Source: Brachybacterium vulturis
GTDB lineage: Bacteria > Actinomycetota > Actinomycetes > Actinomycetales > Dermabacteraceae
Assembly (NCBI RefSeq): GCF_002407185.1
Contig: NZ_CP023563.1
Location: 248,001 to 312,000 of the forward strand
Length of the DNA stretch: 64,000 nt
Reading direction: 5' to 3'
Shown: in pieces, positions 16,177 through 24,140 of the stretch
Numbering within the stretch: position 1 is the stretch's first letter
How the letters are laid out: each line of letters begins with the position of its first letter
Notes under the pieces: generated by a model
Seen by the model: only the letters and a program-made list of their open reading frames with translations
Told to the model about the DNA's origin: nothing
Databases searched by the model: none
Program-made: the position numbers and the translations under genes

Positions 16177-17979
16177 TCACCCCGCGCCGGCCCCCTCCCC
16201 CGTCAGCGCTCGGAGCAGCGCGTCCAGTCGCGCGACGTCCTCCTCGCTGCCGAGCCGGCTCCAGGCCTCGCGAGCACGACGGGCCGGCTCGAGCGCCGGC
16301 TCGGTCCGTCCGCGCTCGGCGAGCAGGTGGGCATGGCGGTCCTCGAGGTAGGCGCTCCAGTAGCGGGCCCGGTCCTCATGGCCCGCCGGTCGCGCGTCGA
16401 TGGCGTCCTGGGCCTCGCGGAGGCGGCGCTGGCAGGTCTCCTCCTCGGCTCCCTCCTCGCCTCGGGAGAGGGCATCCCCGGCGGCGAGGAATCGCCCCAC
16501 CCTCGCATCGACCCGGTGGTCCCACAGCAGCTCCGCGGGCAGCACCGGTCGGCCGCCGCCGGGACGGGTGCGCCGCTCGATGGCGGACGTCGCCTCCTCC
16601 ACCGCGCCGGTGCGGCCGAGATCCAGGGCCCGCCGCATCACCAGCGCGTTGGCCTGCAGCTCGGTGCGGATCAGCTCACCCTGGGCGGAGGTGGGGGTCG
16701 CGAGGTCGTCGGCGAGCCAGCGGGCCTGGTGGGCCATCCTCCGCAGCTCGCGCAACGAGGCGGCAGGTTCGCCCGACCGCTCGTGGATGCTCGCGGCGAG
16801 CCGTGCGACCTCCAGCAGCGCGTGACGATCTCGGGTCTCCCGGGCGAGGGTGCGGGCCTGCTCGAGGGCCCACCGGGCGGCGTCGTACCGTTCGGCCTGG
16901 ACGCGCTGCGCGGCCACGGCGAGCAGCGGAGCGATGCGCAGCGCATCCCGGCGCAGGGTGCGCTGCAACGAGGCCAGCCGCCCGGCCGTGAAGGTCGCCT
17001 CGCGGGTGGCCCCGGCGGCCATCAGCGCCTGCAGCAGGGCGGTGATCAGCCCGATGCGCAGCGGTGGGTCCTCGATCCCGGGCATCGCGTCGAGGGCCTC
17101 GAGGGCGTGGTGCACCGCCTGCAGAGGCCGCTCGACGCCGAGGGTGCGCGCGAGCACCGCGTGCGCGGCGGTGGCGAGGCGCTCGGGATCCGTGCGGGGA
17201 TCCCGGGCGTCGACATCGATGTCGAGGGCGACAGCGCGCTCCGCGATCAGGTCGAGCACATCCAGCGCCGCGGTGGTCGCCGCCGCATCCTCCCCGGCCC
17301 CCTCGAGCGCCTGGGCCAGGCGCAGCCGCAGCTCCTGCTCCGGATCGGCCAGCAGCTGTTCCCGCACGGCCGGGAACGCCGCGAGCGCCGCCCGCAGCCG
17401 GGCCGCGTCCCGCCGCGGATCCGCTGCCGTGCCGCGCGGTCCGGGGACGGCGGAGCGTTCCAGCGCGCGCACCACGACCAGCATCTCGGGCGCGGCCTGC
17501 GGCGCATGCCCCCGGCGGCGCCCCCTACCGGTCGGTATCTCCTCGATCGCGGCCCGGGTCCGGGTCGAGGCGGCCTGCGCGAACGGCCCGCGCTCGAGCA
17601 GCACGGTCACCACGGCCGCCGCCTGCTCGGCATTCCCGCTGCGGCGCAGCAGGGTGACCAGGTCCACCGCATCGCGGGCGATCTGCTCGCCCGCTCCGGA
17701 CAGGGCCGCTCCGTGCAGGGAGGCGCGCAGCAGGGCGAACCGGTCCTCGGGCGCGGCGGGGGCCTCACGGAACTGCTCCACCAGACCTCGCGCCTCCCGG
17801 TAGCGCTCGGCGTGGAGGAGATCGTTGACCCGGCCGGCGGCCTCCCGGGTATCGCGCGGGGAGGGCAGGGGCAGCTCCGCGGGTCGCAGCGCGGCCCGGA
17901 GCCGGTCCGGGTCCGGCAGGCCCGTACCGGCCGGCTCGCCGGCCGAGGCCGGGAGGGAGGCGGCACCGGTACTCGTCAC
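16177..17979 (-). CDS. large helical-repeat (TPR-like) protein of unknown function
   Basis: 600 residues, very rich in Ala, Arg, Leu and Glu, arranged as consecutive short helices. Pieces such as AERYREARGLVEQFREA and AERYDAARWALEQARTLARE have the small-large-small pattern of TPR repeats. No signal peptide, membrane segment or catalytic motif is visible. Such proteins act as scaffolds or as sensors in signalling. The start at GTG 17979 is supported by TAGGTT plus 6 nt. It is divergent from the ferritin-like pair. Confidence 0.75.
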   Translation of the reverse strand: MTSTGAASLPASAGEPAGTGLPDPDRLRAALRPAELPLPSPRDTREAAGRVNDLLHAERYREARGLVEQFREAPAAPEDRFALLRASLHGAALSGAGEQIARDAVDLVTLLRRSGNAEQAAAVVTVLLERGPFAQAASTRTRAAIEEIPTGRGRRRGHAPQAAPEMLVVVRALERSAVPGPRGTAADPRRDAARLRAALAAFPAVREQLLADPEQELRLRLAQALEGAGEDAAATTAALDVLDLIAERAVALDIDVDARDPRTDPERLATAAHAVLARTLGVERPLQAVHHALEALDAMPGIEDPPLRIGLITALLQALMAAGATREATFTAGRLASLQRTLRRDALRIAPLLAVAAQRVQAERYDAARWALEQARTLARETRDRHALLEVARLAASIHERSGEPAASLRELRRMAHQARWLADDLATPTSAQGELIRTELQANALVMRRALDLGRTGAVEEATSAIERRTRPGGGRPVLPAELLWDHRVDARVGRFLAAGDALSRGEEGAEEETCQRRLREAQDAIDARPAGHEDRARYWSAYLEDRHAHLLAERGRTEPALEPARRAREAWSRLGSEEDVARLDALLRALTGEGAGAG

Positions 17980-17985
17980 AGTCGA

Positions 17986-17991
17986 AACCTA
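17986..17991 (-). promoter_or_regulatory. leaderless promoter -10 of the TPR-like gene
   Basis: On the minus strand TAGGTT, then TCGACT, then GTG. The 6-nt gap supports the start at 17979. Confidence 0.5.
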
Positions 17992-18031
17992 CCAAGCGCC
18001 GCGCTCGCGGCCCACAGGCAGATCCGCTCCG

Positions 18032-18037
18032 TACAAT
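18032..18037 (+). promoter_or_regulatory. -10 element of the ferritin-like pair
   Basis: TACAAT lies 78 nt upstream of the TTG start at 18110, in the divergent gap. It is close to consensus; a -35 box is not evident. Confidence 0.45.
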
Positions 18038-18109
18038 GATCCCGGCCCACGAGCGGGATATGCATGCCAGCAGCCGTCCCCGGCCCCGTCCCAGGAGAAG
18101 AGGTAGCAG

Positions 18110-19042
18110 TTGTCGGTCGACCTGGCCGGAGGCGCGGCACCGACCGTGCCCGCGCTGAGCGCCCCGGATCCGCACACCGCGATCCCGGTGGACGGACCCT
18201 ATGCCGGTCATGTCCATTTCGACGCGAGCATCACCCCGGTGCTGCGCACGCACGTCGATGTCGCCGCGTACATCCGTCGCGGCACCTCCCGCCTCCCGGT
18301 CGACGCCGCCCTGCTGGCCTCCGAGGGCCCGCTGGGCGAGGATCTGCGCCTCGCGCTGGAGGTGCTCCAGCGGCTCGAGTCCTCGGCGCTCGCGGAATCC
18401 CGGGCGATGCTCGCCACCGCGACCGGGAACGAGGCCCGGATCACCGCCTTCCTCGCCACCTGGATGGTGGACCGCTTCTGGCAGTCCCGCGCTCTGCGCG
18501 ACCTGCTCACCGGGGACCATCCCACCGAGCGGCCTCGGCACCGGCGTCGTCCGGGTCCCCTGCACACGCTGCGCCGTCGCCACCTGGACCGGGTGCAGCC
18601 GCTGCTGTCCGCGGTGTGGACAGGCCTGGCGGGCGAGGCCGTGGCGGCCGGGCACATGGCGCGGATGGCGGTGCAGGAGGCGTCGCTGCAGGCGGGCCTG
18701 GCCGCGATCTCCCGGCGGCTCACCGGCGAGGCGCACCGGGTCACCGAGGTGGTCGTGGACCGCCATCAGGCGGCGGTCGACTTCTTCACCGCCGAGGCGA
18801 TCGGTCGTCTCACCCGCTCGCCGCGCGAGGCCCTCACCGCGCGAGTGCTGCTGTCCCTGGGCTCCCCGCTCGAGGGCGGCGGTCTCCCCGACCCCGACCT
18901 GCCCTCCGCACTGGCCGTCCTCGGCCGCACCGCCACGGAGCGCGCCGCACTGCATCGCGCCCGGTACGAGATCACCCGGCTGCTGCCGGGCCCCGACCTC
19001 CCGGACCCCTATCTCAGCTCACTGCCCCGGATCGGAGTGTGA
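18110..19042 (+). CDS. degenerate ferritin-like paralogue of the next gene
   Basis: 310 residues. From about residue 85 onward it can be aligned by eye with the following protein: residues 101-129 match its residues 55-83 without a gap, and AVDFFTAEAIGRL (222-234) matches HVAFYTTQARERL. The metal ligands are mostly lost: ExxH (EFWH in the partner) is RFWQ at 122-125 and the second ExxH (ETRH) is HQAA at 219-222; Glu90 and Glu190 remain. It also has about 45 extra N-terminal residues and an Arg/His-rich insert (142-160). It is probably a non-catalytic partner. The TTG start at 18110 is supported by CAGGAGAAGAGGT upstream. It ends 1 nt before the next ATG. Confidence 0.75.
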   Translation: MSVDLAGGAAPTVPALSAPDPHTAIPVDGPYAGHVHFDASITPVLRTHVDVAAYIRRGTSRLPVDAALLASEGPLGEDLRLALEVLQRLESSALAESRAMLATATGNEARITAFLATWMVDRFWQSRALRDLLTGDHPTERPRHRRRPGPLHTLRRRHLDRVQPLLSAVWTGLAGEAVAAGHMARMAVQEASLQAGLAAISRRLTGEAHRVTEVVVDRHQAAVDFFTAEAIGRLTRSPREALTARVLLSLGSPLEGGGLPDPDLPSALAVLGRTATERAALHRARYEITRLLPGPDLPDPYLSSLPRIGV

Positions 19043-19043
19043 C

Positions 19044-19832
19044 ATGGCCTTCGACCTCGATCAGTTCGCCGAGACCTCGGTGCCCGTGAAGTACGAGGAC
19101 CTCGATTTCGACACCTTCGGGAGCCGGCCCCTGGACGCGCAGACCCTGCGCTCGCTGCGCTACATGTGCGACGTCGAGTTCCACACCTCGTGCTTCCTGC
19201 GGGACATGCTGGTCACGCCCTCGCATCGCGAGGAGGACGCCGGCGGGTTCATGACGATGTGGAACCGGGAGGAGTTCTGGCACGGCGAGGCGCTGTCGAT
19301 GGTGCTGGCGCGCCACGGGATCATCGTCGACTACGACGAGATCAAGGCCAAGCGGGTCAAGCTGGGCTGGACGGGGGCGCTGGGACCGCTCAAGCAGTCG
19401 GTGCTGTCGAACCTCGCGGGCACCGACTTCGTGGCCGTGCACATGGTGTGGGGTGCGGCCAACGAGCTCTCCGCCGTGGCCGCCTACCGTCAGCTCTCCG
19501 CGATGACCGACCACCCGGCGCTGTCCCCGCTGCTGAAGCGCATCGCCCAGCAGGAGACCCGCCACGTCGCCTTCTACACCACCCAGGCTCGGGAGCGGCT
19601 GCTGGCCTCCGAGAACGCCCAGAAGATCGTCCGGATGATCATGTCCCGGGTCTGGAAGCCCGTGGGCAGCGGGATGATGGACGAGTCCGAGGTCGTCCAC
19701 GTGATGAACCATCTCTTCGCGGGCCGGGCCACCGAGCTGGACAAGCTCGACACGCGGGTCCAGAAGCTGCCGGGGCTGGAGGGGCTGACCATCTTCCGCA
19801 ACGCCTTCGCGCGTCTCGGCATCCCCGCCTGA
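19044..19832 (+). CDS. ferritin-like di-iron protein (acyl-ACP-desaturase-like)
   Basis: A 262-residue helical protein with a complete set of di-iron carboxylate ligands in the order seen in acyl-ACP desaturases: Glu45, E77-F-W-H80, Glu141 and E171-T-R-H174. The family oxidises or desaturates acyl chains or other substrates with O2; the substrate is not known here. It has no membrane helices. ATG 19044 sits 1 nt after the stop of the degenerate paralogue, so the two should be made together, possibly as a heterodimer. It converges on the His/Asp-rich protein gene with only 3 nt between the stops. Confidence 0.85.
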   Translation: MAFDLDQFAETSVPVKYEDLDFDTFGSRPLDAQTLRSLRYMCDVEFHTSCFLRDMLVTPSHREEDAGGFMTMWNREEFWHGEALSMVLARHGIIVDYDEIKAKRVKLGWTGALGPLKQSVLSNLAGTDFVAVHMVWGAANELSAVAAYRQLSAMTDHPALSPLLKRIAQQETRHVAFYTTQARERLLASENAQKIVRMIMSRVWKPVGSGMMDESEVVHVMNHLFAGRATELDKLDTRVQKLPGLEGLTIFRNAFARLGIPA

Positions 19833-19835
19833 GAC

Positions 19836-20348
19836 TCAGTCGTCCTCGTCCTCGTCCTCATCATCGTGATGGTGGTCGTGGTCGTCATGGTGATCGTGGT
19901 CGTGGTCGTCGTCCTCGCACCGGAGCTCGCCGTCGTCCCACTCGCAGACCCCCGACGGGCGCCGGCCCGCGCTCTGGTCGCCTCCCGAGGAGGAGCTGTC
20001 CGAGGGCGCGCTCGACGAGCGGGGACGCTGCGGAGCAGGGGCAGGCGCAGGGGCAGGGGCGGGGCTCGGGGAGGCCTCGGGCTCCATCGTGCCGACGCCG
20101 ATGTCGGTGCCGGGGCCGTCCGCCGACGACTCGGGGACGGTCGGCAGGGCCACCGCCGCCCCGTCGGCCGACGGGGCATCGGTCGAGGCGGCGTCCGCAT
20201 CGCGGGAGGCGGGGCCCGCGGGAGCGGTCCCGCCGACGGTGATGCCGGGGCGGGCCGGGGGCGTCTCCTCGGCCGACGGCAGCAGCGCGAGACCGATCGC
20301 GACGAGCGCGACGGCCACGATGATCCCGTAGGTCCGCAAGGTCTTCAT
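19836..20348 (-). CDS. secreted or membrane-anchored protein with His/Asp/Glu-rich tail
   Basis: 170 residues. An N-terminal hydrophobic helix (TYGIIVAVALVAIGLALL) acts as signal or anchor. A low-complexity Ala/Pro/Ser-rich region with a (PA)n run follows, then CEWDDGELRCEDD with two cysteines, and a tail of about 25 residues made only of His, Asp and Glu. The tail should bind divalent metals outside the membrane. The start is ATG 20348, 9 nt after GGGAGG; ATG 20357 would touch that site directly. It is third in line after a histidine kinase and a response regulator, with a candidate regulator site in front. Confidence 0.72.
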   Translation of the reverse strand: MKTLRTYGIIVAVALVAIGLALLPSAEETPPARPGITVGGTAPAGPASRDADAASTDAPSADGAAVALPTVPESSADGPGTDIGVGTMEPEASPSPAPAPAPAPAPQRPRSSSAPSDSSSSGGDQSAGRRPSGVCEWDDGELRCEDDDHDHDHHDDHDHHHDDEDEDEDD

Positions 20349-20370
20349 GCCAAGCATCCTCCCGGACGGC

Positions 20371-20412
20371 GATGAGACGCGAGTGAGCGTGACATGAGAG
20401 GACTCTCATGTC
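20371..20412 (-). promoter_or_regulatory. candidate response-regulator operator
   Basis: Read on the minus strand, CTCATG, CTCACT and CTCATC begin exactly 11 bp apart (+ strand 20393-20398, 20382-20387, 20371-20376), the phasing used by OmpR-family regulators. The first copy is also half of a perfect palindrome, GACATGAGAG at 20391-20400 and CTCTCATGTC at 20403-20412. It lies between the response-regulator gene and the His/Asp-rich protein gene. Confidence 0.5.
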
Positions 20413-20437
20413 CCGGCAGGTGCAGCGCCGTCACGGC

Positions 20438-21127
20438 TCAGGCCGCCGGATCGACGAGCTTGTAGCCGGCGCCGCGCACGGTCACCAGCCGCGGGGCGCC
20501 GAGCTTGCTGCGCAGGTAGCCCACGTACACGTCGACCACGTTCGAGGCGCCGTCGTAGTCGTAGCCCCATACCTTGGACAGCAGCAGGTCACGGGTGAGC
20601 ACCTGGTTCGGGTTCTCCAGGAACACGCGGGCCATGGTGAACTCGCGGGAGGACAGCTCCACCGAACGCGGCTTCTCGTCGCCGTCGCAGGACGCGATGC
20701 GGGTGCGCAGGTCCAGGGAGAGATCGCCCAGCTCGAGGACATCATCGCTCACACTGCCCGCCCCGGCGGCGGCCTCCCGGGCGCGCAGCTTCACCCGGGC
20801 CAGCAGTTCCTCGAAGCGGAAGGGCTTGGCGATGTAATCGTTCGCCCCGCCCTCGAGCCCCTGCACGGTGTCGTCGACCCCGGTGCGCGCGGTGACCATG
20901 AGGATCGGGATCTGCACATCCATCCCGCGCAGCGCGTTCAGCACCTGGAAACCGTCCATGCGGGGCAGGCCCACGTCGAGGATGAGCAGGTCGAAGTCGC
21001 CGCTGGAGGCGAGGTCGAGGGCGGAGATGCCGTCCTCCACCACGGTGGAGGCGAAGCCGTTCGCCGTCAGGCCGCGCTCCATGAAGCGGGCGATGCGCGC
21101 CTCGTCCTCGGCGATGAGGATCCTCAT
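20438..21127 (-). CDS. OmpR-family response regulator
   Basis: 229 residues. The receiver domain (1-118) has acidic residues at 7-9, phosphoacceptor Asp51 (LILDVGLPRMDG), Thr79 and Lys101 (IAKPF). The C-terminal winged helix contains VELSSREFTMARVFLENPNQ and ends VRGAGYKLVDP, as in PhoB/OmpR regulators. It is transcribed after the histidine kinase gene, 60 nt downstream, and should be its partner. Likely targets include the next gene, whose leader carries 11-bp-phased repeats. Confidence 0.95.
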   Translation of the reverse strand: MRILIAEDEARIARFMERGLTANGFASTVVEDGISALDLASSGDFDLLILDVGLPRMDGFQVLNALRGMDVQIPILMVTARTGVDDTVQGLEGGANDYIAKPFRFEELLARVKLRAREAAAGAGSVSDDVLELGDLSLDLRTRIASCDGDEKPRSVELSSREFTMARVFLENPNQVLTRDLLLSKVWGYDYDGASNVVDVYVGYLRSKLGAPRLVTVRGAGYKLVDPAA

Positions 21128-21187
21128 CCGTCGTTCCTCCTGCAGGCAGTGGGGTCATCGTCGTCGACCGGGGATCGACCCCGGCGT

Positions 21188-22762
21188 TCAAGTATCACGC
21201 GTCCTGCCGGAACCTGCGGCATCGGGTGATGTCGGATGCTCCCGATCGGCTGCTGGGGCGGCAGTGAACTGCGGGAACACGATCCTGAAGGTCGAGCCGC
21301 GACCGGGTGCGGACTGCAGCTGCATCCGGCCACCGTGGCCCTCGGCGATCGACAGCACGATCGGCAGCCCGAGCCCTGTTCCCGAGCCCCGGCTGCCGTC
21401 CACCCGGGTGAAGCGCTCGAAGATGTGCCGCTGATCCTCCTCTCCGATGCCGATGCCCTCGTCCTGCACGCTCACGTGGATCTCGGCTCCTTCGGGGCCC
21501 GGCACCCGGTCCACCGCGAAACGGATCCGACTGCCCTCCTCGCTGTAGCGCACGGCATTGGCGGCCAGCTGCACGACCGCTTGGACCAGGCGCTGCTCGT
21601 CGGCATCGGCCACTGCCTCCACCGTGCGCTCCAGGACCCACTCCCGTTCGGCGATGTGCTCGATCCGGGCGAAGGCGGAGCGCGCGAACGCGGTCAGGTC
21701 CAGGGGTCTGGGGCGCACGTAGTCGGGGCGCGCCGAGGCCGCCAGCTCGGAGAGGTCATCGACGACGCGACCCATCCGCTCGAGCTCCTCGAGCGCGATC
21801 TCCCGGGACTCCCGCACGTCCGAGACGTCCTCGATGTCGGTGGTCTCCAGGGTGCCGCGCACGATCGTCAGCGGGGTGCGCAGCTCGTGGCCCACGTCGC
21901 TCATGAAGCGGCGCTGCTCGGCGAAGCCCGCCTGGATGCGGCCCAGCATGCGGTTGAAGTTCTGGGCGAGGGCGCTGATGTCGTCCCGCTCCTCGGGCAC
22001 CGGCACCCGGTATTCGAGGTCGTCCACGGTGATCTGCCCGGTGGCCGCGCGGAGGTCCTCCAGCGGCCGCAGCAGGCGCCCGGTGACGACGTACCCCACC
22101 CAGCCGGCGAGCAGCAGCGTGATCACCGAGAGCACGGAGAAGGTCAGCACACTCTGCCACAGGCCGCGGTGCTGGGCGCCGATGTCGCTCGCGACCACGA
22201 AGATGCCTTCCGACGGATCGCCCTCCACCGTCACCGACGCGATCAGCACGCGCAGGTCCCTGCCCTGCGCCTCCATCGAGACGATCCTCGCAAGGCCCGG
22301 CTGATGCGCCGCGAGCAGCTCCCGCAGAACCCTGTCGGTCTCGGCATCGATCCGGGCGGCCTCCGCCGCGGTGTCGTCCGCCGAGGGTCGCGGCAGCAGA
22401 CCGAATGCCTGCTGATGCGGCTGGTACTTCGGCGTACCGTCGAGGAGTGTGATGACGGACTCGTAGTCCGACGGGGCCGCGGAGTCGGTGGCGTGCACCA
22501 GCACGCTGTCCACGGTCGTGTGCACCGGGGTGCCGTCGGCCGCGGTGTCCACGGCGAGCAGCTTCAGCTCATCGAACTCCTGCCACAGCTCCGCGTCGAT
22601 CCGCTGATCGAGAGCCCGGAACTGGGCCGCGTAGGTGAGCACGCCGGTCAGGGCCAGGCCCACGGTCATGAAGGCCAGCATCGTGGTCAGCACCCGGATC
22701 CGCACCGTCCAGCGGCGCCCCGACGCCCTGGGGGCGTGCTCGCGGGGTCGGTCTGTGGCCAT
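21188..22762 (-). CDS. sensor histidine kinase
   Basis: About 524 residues. Two membrane helices (about 28-48 and 206-228) enclose an external sensor domain of about 155 residues. HAMP linker, HisKA (SDVGHELRTPLTIVRG, phosphoacceptor His292 from this start) and HATPase_c with N box (QLAANAVRYSEEGS), G1 (DEGIGIG) and G2 (GSGTGLGL) follow. I prefer ATG 22762 because TACGAT plus 7 nt precedes it; ATG 22771 would add three residues. The partner regulator is immediately downstream. The external domain has no recognised ligand; a metal is possible, given the His/Asp-rich protein next in line. Confidence 0.93.
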   Translation of the reverse strand: MATDRPREHAPRASGRRWTVRIRVLTTMLAFMTVGLALTGVLTYAAQFRALDQRIDAELWQEFDELKLLAVDTAADGTPVHTTVDSVLVHATDSAAPSDYESVITLLDGTPKYQPHQQAFGLLPRPSADDTAAEAARIDAETDRVLRELLAAHQPGLARIVSMEAQGRDLRVLIASVTVEGDPSEGIFVVASDIGAQHRGLWQSVLTFSVLSVITLLLAGWVGYVVTGRLLRPLEDLRAATGQITVDDLEYRVPVPEERDDISALAQNFNRMLGRIQAGFAEQRRFMSDVGHELRTPLTIVRGTLETTDIEDVSDVRESREIALEELERMGRVVDDLSELAASARPDYVRPRPLDLTAFARSAFARIEHIAEREWVLERTVEAVADADEQRLVQAVVQLAANAVRYSEEGSRIRFAVDRVPGPEGAEIHVSVQDEGIGIGEEDQRHIFERFTRVDGSRGSGTGLGLPIVLSIAEGHGGRMQLQSAPGRGSTFRIVFPQFTAAPAADREHPTSPDAAGSGRTRDT

Positions 22763-22769
22763 GGAGCGC

Positions 22770-22775
22770 ATCGTA
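22770..22775 (-). promoter_or_regulatory. leaderless promoter -10 of the histidine kinase gene
   Basis: On the minus strand TACGAT, then GCGCTCC, then ATG 22762. The 7-nt gap fits leaderless transcription. Confidence 0.45.
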
Positions 22776-22843
22776 GGCGACGGGGGTCGGGCAGGTTCCC
22801 ATGTCGCCGCTATGGACCCCGAGCCACCCCCGCGACTACATTA

Positions 22844-22866
22844 GGACAATACGGACATTTTGGACC
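22844..22866. promoter_or_regulatory. 9-bp-phased GGACA/TGTCC repeats between histidine kinase and glycosyltransferase genes
   Basis: GGACA at 22844, GGACA at 22853 and GGACC at 22862 are spaced exactly 9 bp. Read on the minus strand the core is ATGTCCGTATTGTCC, which matches boxes at 37269, 60411 and 60455 in the polysaccharide island. It lies 49-71 nt upstream of the glycosyltransferase start. The surrounding 25 bp are AT-rich for this genome. Confidence 0.5.
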
Positions 22867-22914
22867 ACTGTGCGCGGGAGCTCGCCTACCCGGCAGGACG
22901 GAGATTCGGGTCGG

Positions 22915-24057
22915 ATGAGCACGCCCGTTCGCACCGTGATGGTCGCCCACTCGGATGCCGAGCTCGGCCTGCCGGGACGGCGCCTCCTCGAGACCGTCAC
23001 CGGATTGCGTCGTGCGCGGTACCGCGTCGTGGTCGCCGTGGCGAGGGACGGCCCTCTCGTCACCCCGCTGCACCGTGCCGGCGCCGAGGTGCTGATCGTC
23101 CCGACACTGGTGCTGCGCAGGCATCGCGCCGACTCCCCCGGCCGGTCCGTCCACCTGCGCGCCATCCCCGCGGCGCTGCTCAGCACCTGGCGGGCGCTTG
23201 CGCGCGTAGATCCCCAGACGGTGTACGCCTCCGCGGACGACCTCCCGCTCTGGATGATCCTCGCCCGGCTCCGGCGCCACCGCACACTCGTCCATCTCCG
23301 CCGCGCAGGCCGAGGTGAGCAGCCGGTCGGCCGACTGCGGCTCCTCCCCCTCCTGGCCGCGCACCGCGTGCTCATCGACAGCCCCTCCACCGCGAAGACG
23401 CTCCAGCAGATCCTCCCCTCCCTGGACACGCGCACCGAGATCGTCCTCGACGCCATCGGGTCCCCGACGAGGCCCTTCCCGCCTCGGGAACCTCTCGAGG
23501 GACCTCTGAGGATCCTGTTCCTCGGTGCGCTGACACCGGCGAACGGCCCGGATCTCGTCCTCGAGGCCGCGGCTCGGCTGCACGAGCTGGGACGGAGCAC
23601 GTCGGTCACCCTGTTCGTGACCGTCGCTCCCGAGGACGCCTGGTTCGAGGAGCGGCTCCAGGAACTCACAGACCTCGAGGACCTGACGATCGAGATCGAA
23701 CGGCCCGGCTGCAGCGCCGAGGCGTTCCTGGCCCAGGCCGACGTCGTCGTGCTGCCCACCCGCCTGGACGGACCGTTCCCCGTCTCCGCGATCGACGGGA
23801 TCCTCGCACTGCGTCCGGTGGTCATCGGGGACACCGAGGGGACCCGCGAGGCGCTCGAACGGTATCGCACCGTCCGCCTGGTGGAACCCGACGATGTCGA
23901 GGAGATCGTCGAGGCCCTCACCAAGCTCGTGGACCGCTGGTCGGAGATCGTCGAGCGCCTCCCGACCAGCCGGGAGACCGCCCTGCGGCGCCACGCACCC
24001 TCGGTCTACCGGGAGAACATCGCACGGCTCTGCGGCTCCGCGGCCGAGGGCGGCTGA
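22915..24057 (+). CDS. family 4-type (GT-B) glycosyltransferase
   Basis: A 380-residue protein with GT-B layout. The N-terminal half begins TVMVAHSDAELGLPGRRLLE (acceptor side); the C-terminal half has PLRILFLGALTPANGPDLVLEA and VVLPTRLDGPFPVSAIDGILA, which correspond to the nucleotide-sugar-binding region of GT4 enzymes. It lacks a membrane helix and probably acts at the inner membrane face in surface glycan synthesis. The N-terminal glycine motif is imperfect and the EX7E motif is altered. ATG 22915 follows GGACGGAGATTCGGGTCGG. It sits alone, 14 kb from the polysaccharide island, but has the same upstream repeat box. Confidence 0.85.
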   Translation: MSTPVRTVMVAHSDAELGLPGRRLLETVTGLRRARYRVVVAVARDGPLVTPLHRAGAEVLIVPTLVLRRHRADSPGRSVHLRAIPAALLSTWRALARVDPQTVYASADDLPLWMILARLRRHRTLVHLRRAGRGEQPVGRLRLLPLLAAHRVLIDSPSTAKTLQQILPSLDTRTEIVLDAIGSPTRPFPPREPLEGPLRILFLGALTPANGPDLVLEAAARLHELGRSTSVTLFVTVAPEDAWFEERLQELTDLEDLTIEIERPGCSAEAFLAQADVVVLPTRLDGPFPVSAIDGILALRPVVIGDTEGTREALERYRTVRLVEPDDVEEIVEALTKLVDRWSEIVERLPTSRETALRRHAPSVYRENIARLCGSAAEGG

Positions 24058-24140
24058 GAGCACGCCGCTGGGTCGGGCCATGCTCTGCCGGTGGGGCCGA
24101 CCAGCATGCGGGGACCCTGCCGAGCGGCCGGGCCTCCGGG

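Noticed and set aside
19840..19918. Microsatellite-like GTC/GTG-rich repeat
   Set aside because: It is the coding sequence of the His/Asp/Glu tail, in frame to the stop codon; treated as protein low complexity.
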